This document shows, piece after piece, positions 1 through 5,560 of a stretch of DNA of 5,830 bases. The stretch spans positions 1 through 5,830 of the forward strand of contig CABZJG010000119.1 of assembly GCA_902525995.1 (NCBI GenBank), written 5' to 3'. Position 1 is the stretch's first letter; each line of letters starts with the position of its first letter. This stretch comes from Paracoccaceae bacterium (GTDB lineage: Bacteria > Pseudomonadota > Alphaproteobacteria > Rhodobacterales > Rhodobacteraceae). A model generated the notes under the pieces. The model was not told the DNA's origin. It did not search any database and worked only from the letters and a program-made list of their open reading frames with translations. Both the position numbers and the translations under genes were made by a program.

Positions 1-170
1 ACACCCAATTTATTACACCGCATCTTGCGTCTCTTGGAGCCATAGAAATCACTCGTGAGAACTATTTGAAGCAATTAAGCGATTCCTTAAAGTTAACTGC
101 CGACTTTACTGATCCATCTTACTCAGTCTCGGCTTCAGGTATTGTGCAACGCAGGACCCAGACATCATAG
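1..170 (+). CDS. aat: Leucyl/phenylalanyl-tRNA--protein transferase, C-terminal end (5' partial)
   Basis: The plus-strand frame whose codons begin at base 3 is open from the left edge to a TAG at 168-170 and gives 55 residues. It begins TQFITPHLASLGAIEITREN, which matches the conserved C-terminal segment of Aat (T-x-H-L-x-S-L-G-A-x-E-I). The enzyme transfers Leu or Phe from aminoacyl-tRNA to proteins with N-terminal Arg or Lys, creating N-degrons read by ClpS/ClpAP in the cytoplasm. The acetyltransferase-like catalytic core lies outside the window. The last residues, VQRRTQTS, resemble the tail I recall for Rhodobacterales Aat, so the stop is probably natural and not a truncation. The gene converges on the minus-strand DUF2155 gene and overlaps it by 52 bp (119-170). 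The identification is firm for so short a fragment because the motif is distinctive. Confidence 0.85.
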   Translation, partial: TQFITPHLASLGAIEITRENYLKQLSDSLKLTADFTDPSYSVSASGIVQRRTQTS

Positions 171-499
171 CGTCCATGATCAAGCGAACTTAGCGCAGAG
201 GAAGAGGCAATCATCCACCCCTTAAAAAGTGGTAAAACCTGCTTATTCGAGCGAATAATTATCCGTGCGAACGCATCTCCGGCAGGGTTATCTATAGGGT
301 AACGGCACTCACTTAAAGTTATTACCAAAGTACCCACCTGCATTGTGGTGTCTTGTAAGAGAGTTTGATCTGTAATGGTTCCACTTACTTTATCAAGTGC
401 ACGCAATACAGCACCGTCAGCCTGAGCTGTAGCAATTTCAGATTTTGCTGGAAGTGCACTTATTAGCGTAGCAAATAATACCACAGCCAGTCGTGTCAT
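119..499 (-). CDS. DUF2155 domain periplasmic protein
   Basis: This 126-residue protein has an N-terminal signal peptide (hydrophobic stretch about residues 4-16, likely cleavage around residues 19-21), so it is probably exported to the periplasm. The rest fits DUF2155: LRALDKVSGTITD (32-44), a GTLVITLSECRYP segment (56-68), NPAGDAFARI (71-80), FKGWMIASSSALSSLDHGRYD (around 92-112) and a terminal VWVLRC (113-118). C65 and C118 are the only cysteines and could form a disulphide; that is inference. The molecular function of the family is unknown to me. The start is ATG 499-497, which overlaps the mlaD-like stop in an ATGA junction and has AGGA at 506-503, so translation is probably coupled to the upstream gene. 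It ends inside the antisense of aat. Association with MlaD and NDUFA12 suggests an envelope role, but this is only context. Confidence 0.88.
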   Translation of the reverse strand: MTRLAVVLFATLISALPAKSEIATAQADGAVLRALDKVSGTITDQTLLQDTTMQVGTLVITLSECRYPIDNPAGDAFARIIIRSNKQVLPLFKGWMIASSSALSSLDHGRYDVWVLRCTIPEAETE

Positions 500-945
500 C
501 TTTCCTGCCCGCCAGAGACAAACTTCATTAACAAAGATATCAAGCTCACAGATCCTTGGGTATCAAGAATTTCGTCACCAGAAGCTAGATAATCAAATGA
601 TGCACCCGGAATTACTTCGACATAATTACCACCCAACAGTCCCTCAGAAGAAATCACTAAGGCGCTGTCTTCCGGAATTTGTATATCATCCTTCAATGAA
701 ATCACAGATACGGCGCGATAGGTATTACTATCCAAATCAATGGCGCTGACAGTTCCAATCTTGACCCCTGCCAGTCGAACATCTGTTCCGACCGTTATTC
801 CTTCGGCTGAGCGAAAAGACGCATGAATGGGATAAGACGGCGGCGAGCTTGAAAGCCCCGTGCTTTGAAATACAAAAATTGAAAATCCAACCGCAAGAGC
901 GAGTACCAAACCGCCAACGGCCACTTCTGTGGTGTTTTCAGACAT
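496..945 (-). CDS. MlaD-family (MCE domain) lipid-transport protein
   Basis: The protein has 149 residues. A single N-terminal membrane segment (about residues 8-27) is followed by one MCE domain (about 38-114), with the motifs DVRLAGVKIGTV (55-66) and GLLGGNYVEVIPG (102-114). A short hydrophobic C-terminal helix (132-144) follows, like the helix that lines the pore of MlaD hexamers. In the known Mla system, MlaD is the inner-membrane, periplasm-facing substrate-binding ring of the MlaFEDB transporter, which moves phospholipids between the outer and inner membranes. Here mlaE, mlaF and mlaC are not adjacent, so its partners must lie elsewhere if it works as MlaD. It starts 10 nt after the NDUFA12 stop, with an AGGA ribosome binding site (957-954) that overlaps that stop, and its own stop overlaps the DUF2155 start. 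Family assignment is firm; assignment as the strict MlaD orthologue is less so. Confidence 0.88.
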   Translation of the reverse strand: MSENTTEVAVGGLVLALAVGFSIFVFQSTGLSSSPPSYPIHASFRSAEGITVGTDVRLAGVKIGTVSAIDLDSNTYRAVSVISLKDDIQIPEDSALVISSEGLLGGNYVEVIPGASFDYLASGDEILDTQGSVSLISLLMKFVSGGQER

Positions 946-955
946 GACTCACATC

Positions 956-1339
956 CTATTCAGGTTGCCAAGCCTCATAATCCGAGCGTGCTTGTGGGTT
1001 TGCCCTTCTGATTGACCCATTTGGCGCATAAGCCGCTGCAGTTCCCGTAAGATTTTCCTGATGCGGCTTTTCCCACGATTTCCGAGCGAGAGGTTGCACA
1101 TTTGGCGGCTCATCCCATGTATGGTGCAACCAGCCATGCCAATCTGGACTGACCCGACTTGCCTCACTATCGCCGTTAAAAATAACCCAACGACGTTGAT
1201 CATCAGAGGTTCGATAATAGGTATTGCCACTAGTGTCTTGACCTACTTTCACACCTTTACGCCAGGTAAAAAATTGGGTGTTTAGCGTTTGACCATTCCA
1301 CCAAGTCACAGCCCGCACCAAAGTGTTAAAGATACCCAT
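956..1339 (-). CDS. NADH:ubiquinone oxidoreductase accessory subunit, NDUFA12 (B17.2) family
   Basis: This 127-residue protein matches the bacterial homologue of the mitochondrial complex I subunit NDUFA12/B17.2. Visible family features are the N-terminal WWNGQTLNTQFFTWRKG (14-29), GxDxxGNxYY (33-42), RRWVIFNG (49-56) and the hallmark SRVSPDWHGWLHHTWDEPP (61-79). The tail contains NLTGTAAAYAPNGS (96-109) and ends in DYEAWQPE. In alphaproteobacteria the subunit sits peripherally on complex I and helps assembly or stability of the NADH-oxidising arm. The same family also contains the mitochondrial assembly factor NDUFAF2, but the length and C-terminus here fit NDUFA12. The start is ATG 1339-1337 with GGAG at 1349-1346. 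It is the first gene of the tight three-gene minus-strand cluster and lies 101 bp downstream of clpX. It is not near the main nuo genes in this window. Confidence 0.92.
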   Translation of the reverse strand: MGIFNTLVRAVTWWNGQTLNTQFFTWRKGVKVGQDTSGNTYYRTSDDQRRWVIFNGDSEASRVSPDWHGWLHHTWDEPPNVQPLARKSWEKPHQENLTGTAAAYAPNGSIRRANPQARSDYEAWQPE

Positions 1340-1393
1340 TAAATTCTCCGAATTGGTCTGAGCTTTCTATGCACTAAAATAAACCATAGGTCT

Positions 1394-1420
1394 AGTCTAG
1401 CAATCACTACCACATGTCAA
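1394..1420 (-). promoter_or_regulatory. Possible sigma70-type promoter for the NDUFA12-mlaD-DUF2155 cluster
   Basis: On the minus strand a perfect TTGACA (1420-1415) is followed after 15 nt by TAGACT (1399-1394), a 4/6 match to TATAAT. The spacer is shorter than the usual 16-18 nt. The site lies in the 101-bp gap after clpX, about 55 nt upstream of the NDUFA12 start. Read-through from clpX is the alternative source of transcription. Confidence is low because the -10 is weak. Confidence 0.33.
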
Positions 1421-1426
1421 AGACAT
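1414..1426 (-). repeat. Small inverted repeat after clpX
   Basis: ATGTC-AAA-GACAT is a perfect 5-bp inverted repeat with a 3-nt centre, 15-27 bp beyond the clpX stop. No T-run follows on the minus strand, so it is not a convincing terminator. It covers the TTGACA of the possible promoter at 1415-1420 and could be an operator there, but such a short palindrome can occur by chance. Confidence 0.3.
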
Positions 1427-1440
1427 CACCTTACGAACGT

Positions 1441-2706
1441 TCAACCAGCCGAAGCAGGCTCCTTTTTTGTGTCAGAATAAATCATCAACGGCGCAGCTTC
1501 TGCAGTGACCGCCTCTTCATTCACAACAACCTCTTGCACTTCGTCCTGCCCTGGCAGATCAAACATTGTGTTGAGCAAAATATCTTCCAAAATGGATCGA
1601 AGCCCTCTTGCCCCAGTTTTTCGCTCGATTGCTCTTTTTGCAATCGCCTGAAGTGCCTCATCCGTGAAACTAAGTGCGGTATCCTCTAGCTCAAACAAAC
1701 GCTGATATTGTTTCACCAGCGCATTTTTAGGCTGTGTCAAAATTGTTACGAGCGCTTCTTCGTCAAGATCTTCTAAGGTCGCAAGAACTGGTAACCGCCC
1801 AACGAACTCTGGGATTAAGCCAAACTTTAACAAGTCTTCTGGCTCCAAATCTTGAAAAATCTCGCCTACACCACGGTCATCATTATCACGAACATCAGCG
1901 CCGAATCCCATAGCACTGCCTTTTCCCCGTTGCGCTATAATTTTATCAAGACCCGCGAAGGCTCCACCACAGATAAATAATATGTTGGTGGTATCGACCT
2001 GAAGAAATTCTTGCTGTGGATGCTTCCGGCCGCCTTGGGGCGGCACACTGGCGACAGTGCCTTCCATTAATTTCAAAAGCGCCTGCTGAACACCCTCGCC
2101 TGAAACATCACGCGTTATCGATGGGTTTTCTGATTTTCGGGTAATTTTATCCACTTCATCAATATAAACGATACCGCGCTGAGCGCGTTCAACATTATAC
2201 TCTGATGCTTGTAAAAGCTTGAGGATTATATTTTCAACATCCTCGCCAACGTAGCCGGCTTCAGTCAAAGTAGTTGCATCAGCCATTGTAAAAGGCACAT
2301 CTAATATTCTAGCAAGTGTCTGAGCTAAAAGAGTTTTCCCGCAGCCGGTTGGGCCAATCAATAAAATATTTGATTTTGAAAGCTCGATATCGCCTGACTT
2401 TGCGGCGTGATTTAACCGTTTGTAGTGGTTGTGAACAGCAACCGACAAGACACGTTTCGCAAATGACTGGCCAATCACATAGTCATCTAGAACATCACAA
2501 ATCTCCCGAGGCGTGGGGACACCTTCAGACGACTTAAGCCCAGAGCCTTTTGTTTCCTCGCGAATAATGTCCATGCAAAGCTCAACGCATTCATCGCAGA
2601 TGAAAACAGTCGGACCTGCAATAAGTTTACGAACTTCATGCTGACTTTTACCGCAAAAGCTGCAATAAAGAGTGTTTTTGCTTTCACCGCTCGAATTTGT
2701 TGCCAT
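1441..2706 (-). CDS. clpX: ATP-dependent Clp protease ATP-binding subunit ClpX
   Basis: The 421-residue protein is close to the usual length (E. coli 424). It has an N-terminal zinc-binding domain with C15-x2-C18 and C37-x2-C40. The AAA+ module follows: Walker A GPTGCGKT (118-125), pore-1 loop GYVG (151-154), Walker B IVYIDE (D183, E184), pore-2 RKH (227-229), arginine finger R304 in EFVGRLP, and sensor-2 R367 in GARGLR. The ClpP-docking loop reads MGF (266-268) where E. coli has IGF. All catalytic features are present. ClpX forms a cytoplasmic hexamer that unfolds tagged substrates and feeds them to ClpP. The start is ATG 2706-2704 with GAGAGG at 2718-2713. clpP lies upstream on the same strand, 145 bp away. 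The poorly conserved tail after about residue 385 is rich in E, V and A. Confidence 0.98.
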   Translation of the reverse strand: MATNSSGESKNTLYCSFCGKSQHEVRKLIAGPTVFICDECVELCMDIIREETKGSGLKSSEGVPTPREICDVLDDYVIGQSFAKRVLSVAVHNHYKRLNHAAKSGDIELSKSNILLIGPTGCGKTLLAQTLARILDVPFTMADATTLTEAGYVGEDVENIILKLLQASEYNVERAQRGIVYIDEVDKITRKSENPSITRDVSGEGVQQALLKLMEGTVASVPPQGGRKHPQQEFLQVDTTNILFICGGAFAGLDKIIAQRGKGSAMGFGADVRDNDDRGVGEIFQDLEPEDLLKFGLIPEFVGRLPVLATLEDLDEEALVTILTQPKNALVKQYQRLFELEDTALSFTDEALQAIAKRAIERKTGARGLRSILEDILLNTMFDLPGQDEVQEVVVNEEAVTAEAAPLMIYSDTKKEPASAG

Positions 2707-2718
2707 TGTCTACCTCTC

Positions 2719-2742
2719 GGCTTCCCTGCTCTTAGAAAAGCC
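2719..2742 (-). other. Hairpin in the clpX leader, next to the ribosome binding site
   Basis: In the clpX mRNA direction GGCTTTTC (2742-2735) can pair along all 8 positions with GGGAAGCC (2726-2719) around an 8-nt loop, using two G-U wobbles. On the plus strand the same bases give C-A mismatches, so the full stem exists only in the clpX-sense RNA. The stem ends directly beside the GAGAGG Shine-Dalgarno sequence (2718-2713). It might affect clpX translation or message processing. No function is shown. Confidence 0.35.
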
Positions 2743-2851
2743 CTTTTTGATATACCCCTATTCACCAGCTTAAGACAGGCGCCAAGGCTCTACAATGGCA
2801 AAATGATGCATTACCTCGGAGAGCAACGATGCGCGCTGGTTTTCTTAGGCC

Positions 2852-3478
2852 TTATTCGTCGTCCCCTTTTTCGCGGTTCGTGACTATTTCATCTATTAAA
2901 CCCCAGTCCTTCGCGTCATCTGGAGACATAAAGTTATCCCGTTCAAGCGCGGCTTCCACTTTGTCTAAGCTCTGCCCGGTATGGTGTACATAAATTTCAT
3001 TCAGCCGTTTCTTGAGCTTTAAAGTTTCCTCAGCATGGATCATGATATCTGTAGCTTGACCTTGGTAACCGCCCGAGGGTTGGTGCACCATGATACGGCT
3101 ATTAGGAAGCGAAAATCTCATCCCTTGTTCGCCAGCTGTTAAAAGCAATGAACCCATTGAAGCAGCCTGACCAATCACAAGCGTTGATACTTTGGGCTTG
3201 ATATATTGCATCGTGTCATAAATCGACAAACCACTGGTTACTACACCGCCCGGGCTGTTGATATACATACTGATTTCTTTTGAAGGGTTCTCAGCTTCAA
3301 GATGCAGCAATTGTGCAACGATCAAGCTCGACATTCCGTCATGCACAGGCCCATTAACAAAGATAATTCGCTCTTTGAGCAACCGAGAAAAAATATCGTA
3401 TGCGCGCTCACCGCGGCTGGTCTGCTCGACCACCATTGGGACCAAAGTATTCATGTAGAAGTCGTGAGGATCTTTCAT
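2852..3478 (-). CDS. clpP: ATP-dependent Clp protease proteolytic subunit ClpP
   Basis: The 208-residue protein has the complete ClpP serine-protease triad: S107 in GQAASMGS, H132 in IMVHQPSGG, and D181 in ALERDNFMS. YINSPGGVVTSGLSIYDTM (72-90) forms the oxyanion and substrate-binding region. ClpP assembles into a double-heptamer barrel and degrades proteins delivered by ClpX (encoded next downstream) or by ClpA. The ATG at 3478-3476 (MKDPHDFYMNTLVPM) is chosen because alphaproteobacterial ClpPs have similar short N-termini. M9 is a possible alternative start, and the ribosome binding site is modest (AGGCAGGG just upstream). The first residues probably form a short propeptide, as in E. coli. 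The gene diverges from a GATase1/AraC regulator, and its leader contains the GTCCAA repeats at 3497-3516. Confidence 0.98.
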   Translation of the reverse strand: MKDPHDFYMNTLVPMVVEQTSRGERAYDIFSRLLKERIIFVNGPVHDGMSSLIVAQLLHLEAENPSKEISMYINSPGGVVTSGLSIYDTMQYIKPKVSTLVIGQAASMGSLLLTAGEQGMRFSLPNSRIMVHQPSGGYQGQATDIMIHAEETLKLKKRLNEIYVHHTGQSLDKVEAALERDNFMSPDDAKDWGLIDEIVTNREKGDDE

Positions 3479-3673
3479 TATGCCCTGCCTATCCGTAATT
3501 GTCCAAATTCGTCCAACTTATTACTGGTAGTCTTAGTATTGCTACATCTTGACGGCAATAGCTCGCGACAAATTTGCTACCTGATGGTGAACTAATCTTT
3601 CAAAGCCGGCATTTCAAGCACTCCAGCCCTCGGCTTGCAGCTATTGACCAAAGCTATGACGGGTATTTCAACA
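3479..3673. other. Divergent intergenic region, clpP / GlxA-type regulator
   Basis: This stretch has no convincing gene. It contains the GTCCAA repeats (3497-3516), an 8-bp palindrome CAAATTTG (3569-3576), and two copies of TTGCTAC (3539-3545, 3574-3580). A weak minus-strand promoter-like pair for clpP, TTGCCG (3558-3553) with TAAGAC (3535-3530) and a 17-nt spacer, matches consensus only 4/6 and 3/6. A frame continuous with the regulator runs back to TTG 3635 but looks untranslated. Confidence 0.4.
3497..3516. repeat. Tandem 10-bp direct repeat in the clpP leader
   Basis: AATTGTCCAA and ATTCGTCCAA lie head to tail (8/10 identical), placing two exact GTCCAA hexamers one helical turn apart (3501-3506 and 3511-3516). 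The block is about 20-40 bp upstream of the clpP start, in the divergent region. Helically phased direct repeats can be operator half-sites, for example for AraC-type regulators like the one encoded next door, but binding is only a guess. It could also be chance. Confidence 0.35.
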
Positions 3674-3702
3674 TTCACTTTTGAAAACCATGTGATTATA
3701 AT
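3674..3702 (+). promoter_or_regulatory. Sigma70-type promoter for the GATase1/AraC regulator gene
   Basis: TTCACT (3674-3679, 4/6 match to TTGACA) is followed after exactly 17 nt by a perfect TATAAT (3697-3702). Transcription would begin near 3709, leaving a leader of about 22 nt with AGGTGG at 3719-3724 and GTG at 3731. The -10 overlaps an in-frame ATG (3701), which argues against that ATG and earlier codons as the start. Confidence 0.6.
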
Positions 3703-3718
3703 GGTGCAGAACCGAGGT

Positions 3719-3724
3719 AGGTGG
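3719..3724 (+). promoter_or_regulatory. Ribosome binding site that decides the regulator's start
   Basis: AGGTGG ends 6 nt before GTG 3731, and GAGG lies just upstream at 3714-3717. The other in-frame starts (TTG 3635, ATG 3656, ATG 3701) have no recognisable Shine-Dalgarno sequence. Confidence 0.55.
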
Positions 3725-3730
3725 CTTTCT

Positions 3731-4762
3731 GTGGATCGTGAACGTTTTATTCAAAAGGGCGCAGCGCGGCTTGACTTAAAACAGAATACTAAGACGCGTG
3801 AATTTTACTTTGTGCTTTTACCTAAACTCACAATGTTGGCCTTCAGCGCAGCCGTAGAACCGCTACGTATCGCCAACCAGCTTACCAAAACCGAGCTTTA
3901 CCGCTGGCACACAATGACGCCCGATGGTGATCCGGTGATCTGTTCAAATGGTGTAAAGATAACACCCGATATGGCATTGAAATCGCCCCCTCACGGTGCA
4001 ACATCGTTTATCTGTTCGGGGGTAGAACCACTTTCATCTGCTGGGCCAGAAACCCTCAACTGGATACGCCGCGAAAATCGCATGGGGGCCAATTTGGGTG
4101 GCATTTGTACCGGCGCTTTTGCTTTAGCGCGAGCGGGCATTATTGGAAATCGAAACTTTACTGTACACTGGGAAAATCAACCCAGCTTCATTGAAAGCTT
4201 TCCGGACTATCTTCCAACGCAAAACCTCTATGAAAAAGACCGCAGGCTGATCACTTGTGGTGGTGGAAGTGCATCCACTGATATGATGCTGGATCTAATA
4301 GAAACAGATCATGGCCGTGAAATTGCGATCGTAATTTCAGACATGTGCATTCACAAAAGAGCCAGTAACCGCCAGGCTCCACAAAAATCTTCCATTTCGG
4401 TTGCTATCGGGTCCCGAAACCAAAGGCTGCTACACGCCATCCAAGTTATGAACGAAACAGTTGAGGACCCCTTACCGCTTTTAGAACTGTGCGCCACTTT
4501 GCAAATTTCTAGGCGTCAACTAGAGCGGTTATTCAGAAAATATACGCAGCAATCTCCAACCCAATTTTATTATGGTTTGCGGCTCGAACGCGCGCATGGC
4601 CTTTTGAACGAGACCAATCTAGCAATAACCGAAATTGCAATGGCTACAGGTTTTAACAGCACTTCCCATCTTGCGCGCCATTTCAGAGCAAAATTCGGTG
4701 TATCCCCAAAGGCCTTCCGAAAAGGTTGGACAACCCACCCGGAAGTCGCAGGTAGTGATTAA
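3731..4762 (+). CDS. GlxA-family transcriptional regulator (DJ-1/PfpI-like GATase1 domain plus AraC HTH)
   Basis: From GTG 3731 the protein has 343 residues. A DJ-1/PfpI-like domain (about 24-205) begins YFVLLPKLTMLAFSAAVEPL. It contains GGICTGAFALARAG with a cysteine at the nucleophile-elbow position (C126), then VHWEN (145-149) and TCGGGSASTDMML (175-187). A linker leads to an AraC/XylS DNA-binding domain (about 232-333) with two helix-turn-helix units: ELCATLQISRRQLERLFRKY (about 252-271) and ITEIAMATGFNSTSHLARHF (299-318). Characterised relatives such as GbdR and CdhR control catabolism of quaternary amines; the ligand here cannot be read from sequence. No target operon is adjacent. The frame is open back to TTG 3635 (375 residues), with ATGs at 3656 and 3701. 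I prefer 3731 because of the promoter, the ribosome binding site and the family's usual length. Confidence 0.9.
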   Translation: MDRERFIQKGAARLDLKQNTKTREFYFVLLPKLTMLAFSAAVEPLRIANQLTKTELYRWHTMTPDGDPVICSNGVKITPDMALKSPPHGATSFICSGVEPLSSAGPETLNWIRRENRMGANLGGICTGAFALARAGIIGNRNFTVHWENQPSFIESFPDYLPTQNLYEKDRRLITCGGGSASTDMMLDLIETDHGREIAIVISDMCIHKRASNRQAPQKSSISVAIGSRNQRLLHAIQVMNETVEDPLPLLELCATLQISRRQLERLFRKYTQQSPTQFYYGLRLERAHGLLNETNLAITEIAMATGFNSTSHLARHFRAKFGVSPKAFRKGWTTHPEVAGSD

Positions 4763-4837
4763 AAAATGGAAAACGTTTGTATTTGCACGAGGTGGCCGTC
4801 ATTTTGAATGAGTTAGATTTTTCTTTGGGATTGCAAA
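4763..4837. other. Convergent gap, regulator / ribE
   Basis: These 75 bp separate the stops of two convergent genes. Only weak structures are visible: TCATT-TTG-AATGA (4799-4811), with a T5 run several bases later on the plus strand, and a bulged CTTT/GATT...AATC/AAAG stem near the ribE stop. Neither has the GC-rich stem followed directly by T's of a good intrinsic terminator. Confidence 0.4.
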
Positions 4838-5452
4838 TCAAAGCGCTGCATGCAGACGATCCACATATCTTGCCAATGTATCCACCTCGATATTAACCGC
4901 ATCACCAAGCTCCATCTGCCCCCAAGTCGTCACCGTTTTTGTGTGGGGAATAAAATTAATACCAAAACAATTCCCATCCACCTTATTGACTGTCAATGAC
5001 GTACCGTTCAGGGTCACAGAGCCTTTGATAGCAATATATTTTGCCAATTCTTTAGGAGCTTCCAAAAGCACCTCAGTACTGTCGCCAACCACCTCTAACT
5101 GGACAATTTGAGCGACGCCGTCCACATGCCCAGACACAATATGGCCGCCTAACTCATCCCCCACTCTTAAAGCACGCTCTAAATTAACATTGCGGCCAAC
5201 ATTCCAGGCCACGCTCTCCCTATTCTGCCCTGGGTATCCAATTATCGTTTTTGAAATTGTTTCAGCACTTATTTCCACCTCAAACCAGTCATCTCCAAGT
5301 TCAATGACGGTCAAACAGACCCCATCACAAGCTATCGAAGCACCAAGGGCGATATCCGCTGTTGGGTAAGCAGTTTTGATCCGAGCACGCAAGTCTCCTC
5401 GCTGCTCTAACTCGATAATCTCGCCAATATCGGTTACAATACCCGTGAACAT
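4838..5452 (-). CDS. ribE: Riboflavin synthase, alpha subunit
   Basis: The 204-residue protein starts with the family signature MFTGIV and consists of two tandem lumazine-binding barrels (about 1-97 and 98-200). The repeated motif appears as SIACDGVCLTV (39-49) in the first and SVTLNGTSLTV (145-155) in the second. GGHIVSGHVDG (102-112) marks the start of barrel two. The enzyme, a homotrimer in characterised cases, dismutates two 6,7-dimethyl-8-ribityllumazine molecules to riboflavin and a pyrimidine that re-enters the pathway. The start is ATG 5452-5450 with AAAGGGGAT just upstream (SD core 5467-5464). The gene converges on the regulator and diverges from the capsule gene. No other rib gene lies in the window, and no FMN riboswitch is recognisable in the short leader. 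Gene naming varies (ribC in E. coli). Confidence 0.97.
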   Translation of the reverse strand: MFTGIVTDIGEIIELEQRGDLRARIKTAYPTADIALGASIACDGVCLTVIELGDDWFEVEISAETISKTIIGYPGQNRESVAWNVGRNVNLERALRVGDELGGHIVSGHVDGVAQIVQLEVVGDSTEVLLEAPKELAKYIAIKGSVTLNGTSLTVNKVDGNCFGINFIPHTKTVTTWGQMELGDAVNIEVDTLARYVDRLHAAL

Positions 5453-5560
5453 TTTAAAAATATCCCCTTTGTTTACTCATTAGTGACGCAATTTTGACCA
5501 AATTGACACGTAGCTGCATTTCTTAATCCGGATTGTCTATCTATGGAGCAAATTATTGAT
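5453..5560. other. Divergent intergenic region, ribE / capsule gene
   Basis: These 108 bp must hold both promoters. On the plus strand two TTGAC elements lie 9 bp apart: TTGACC (5494-5499) and TTGACA (5503-5508). The second is a perfect -35, but no good TATAAT-like -10 sits 16-18 nt downstream of either. No convincing ribE promoter was found on the minus strand. GGAG at 5545-5548 serves the capsule gene. Confidence 0.4.

Noticed and set aside
949..1285. Alternative open frames within the NDUFA12 gene (minus 1230-949, plus 1061-1285)
   Set aside because: They lie wholly over a well-conserved gene, have no family resemblance, and have arginine/isoleucine/methionine-rich compositions typical of shadow frames.
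1414..1689. Plus-strand open frame antisense to the clpX 3' end
   Set aside because: It is the reverse of clpX codons, with no recognisable domain or good ribosome binding site.
2741..2754. Plus-strand terminator reading of the hairpin plus T5 between clpP and clpX
   Set aside because: No plus-strand gene ends there, and the stem has two mismatches when read on that strand.
2316..2883. Open frames over the clpX N-terminal part and the clpP-clpX gap on both strands
   Set aside because: They are mostly reverse or shifted readings of the zinc-finger region. The plus frame to 2883 crosses the gap but resembles nothing I know.
3569..3576. Palindrome CAAATTTG and paired TTGCTAC copies as operators
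   Set aside because: In a region of this size, 7-8 bp matches are expected by chance; they are noted only as contents of the intergenic region.
3258..3595. Two plus-strand open frames antisense to clpP
   Set aside because: They are antisense shadows of conserved ClpP codons, with cysteine/isoleucine/asparagine-rich, non-protein-like composition.
3612..3618. CTTGAAA on the minus strand upstream of clpP, a perfect heat-shock sigma32 -35 element
   Set aside because: No matching -10 (CCCCATNT or CYTATNT type) was found at the required spacing, so it is not called as a promoter.
5453..5560. FMN riboswitch upstream of ribE
   Set aside because: The space is short, and I could not see the conserved multi-helix RFN element sequences.
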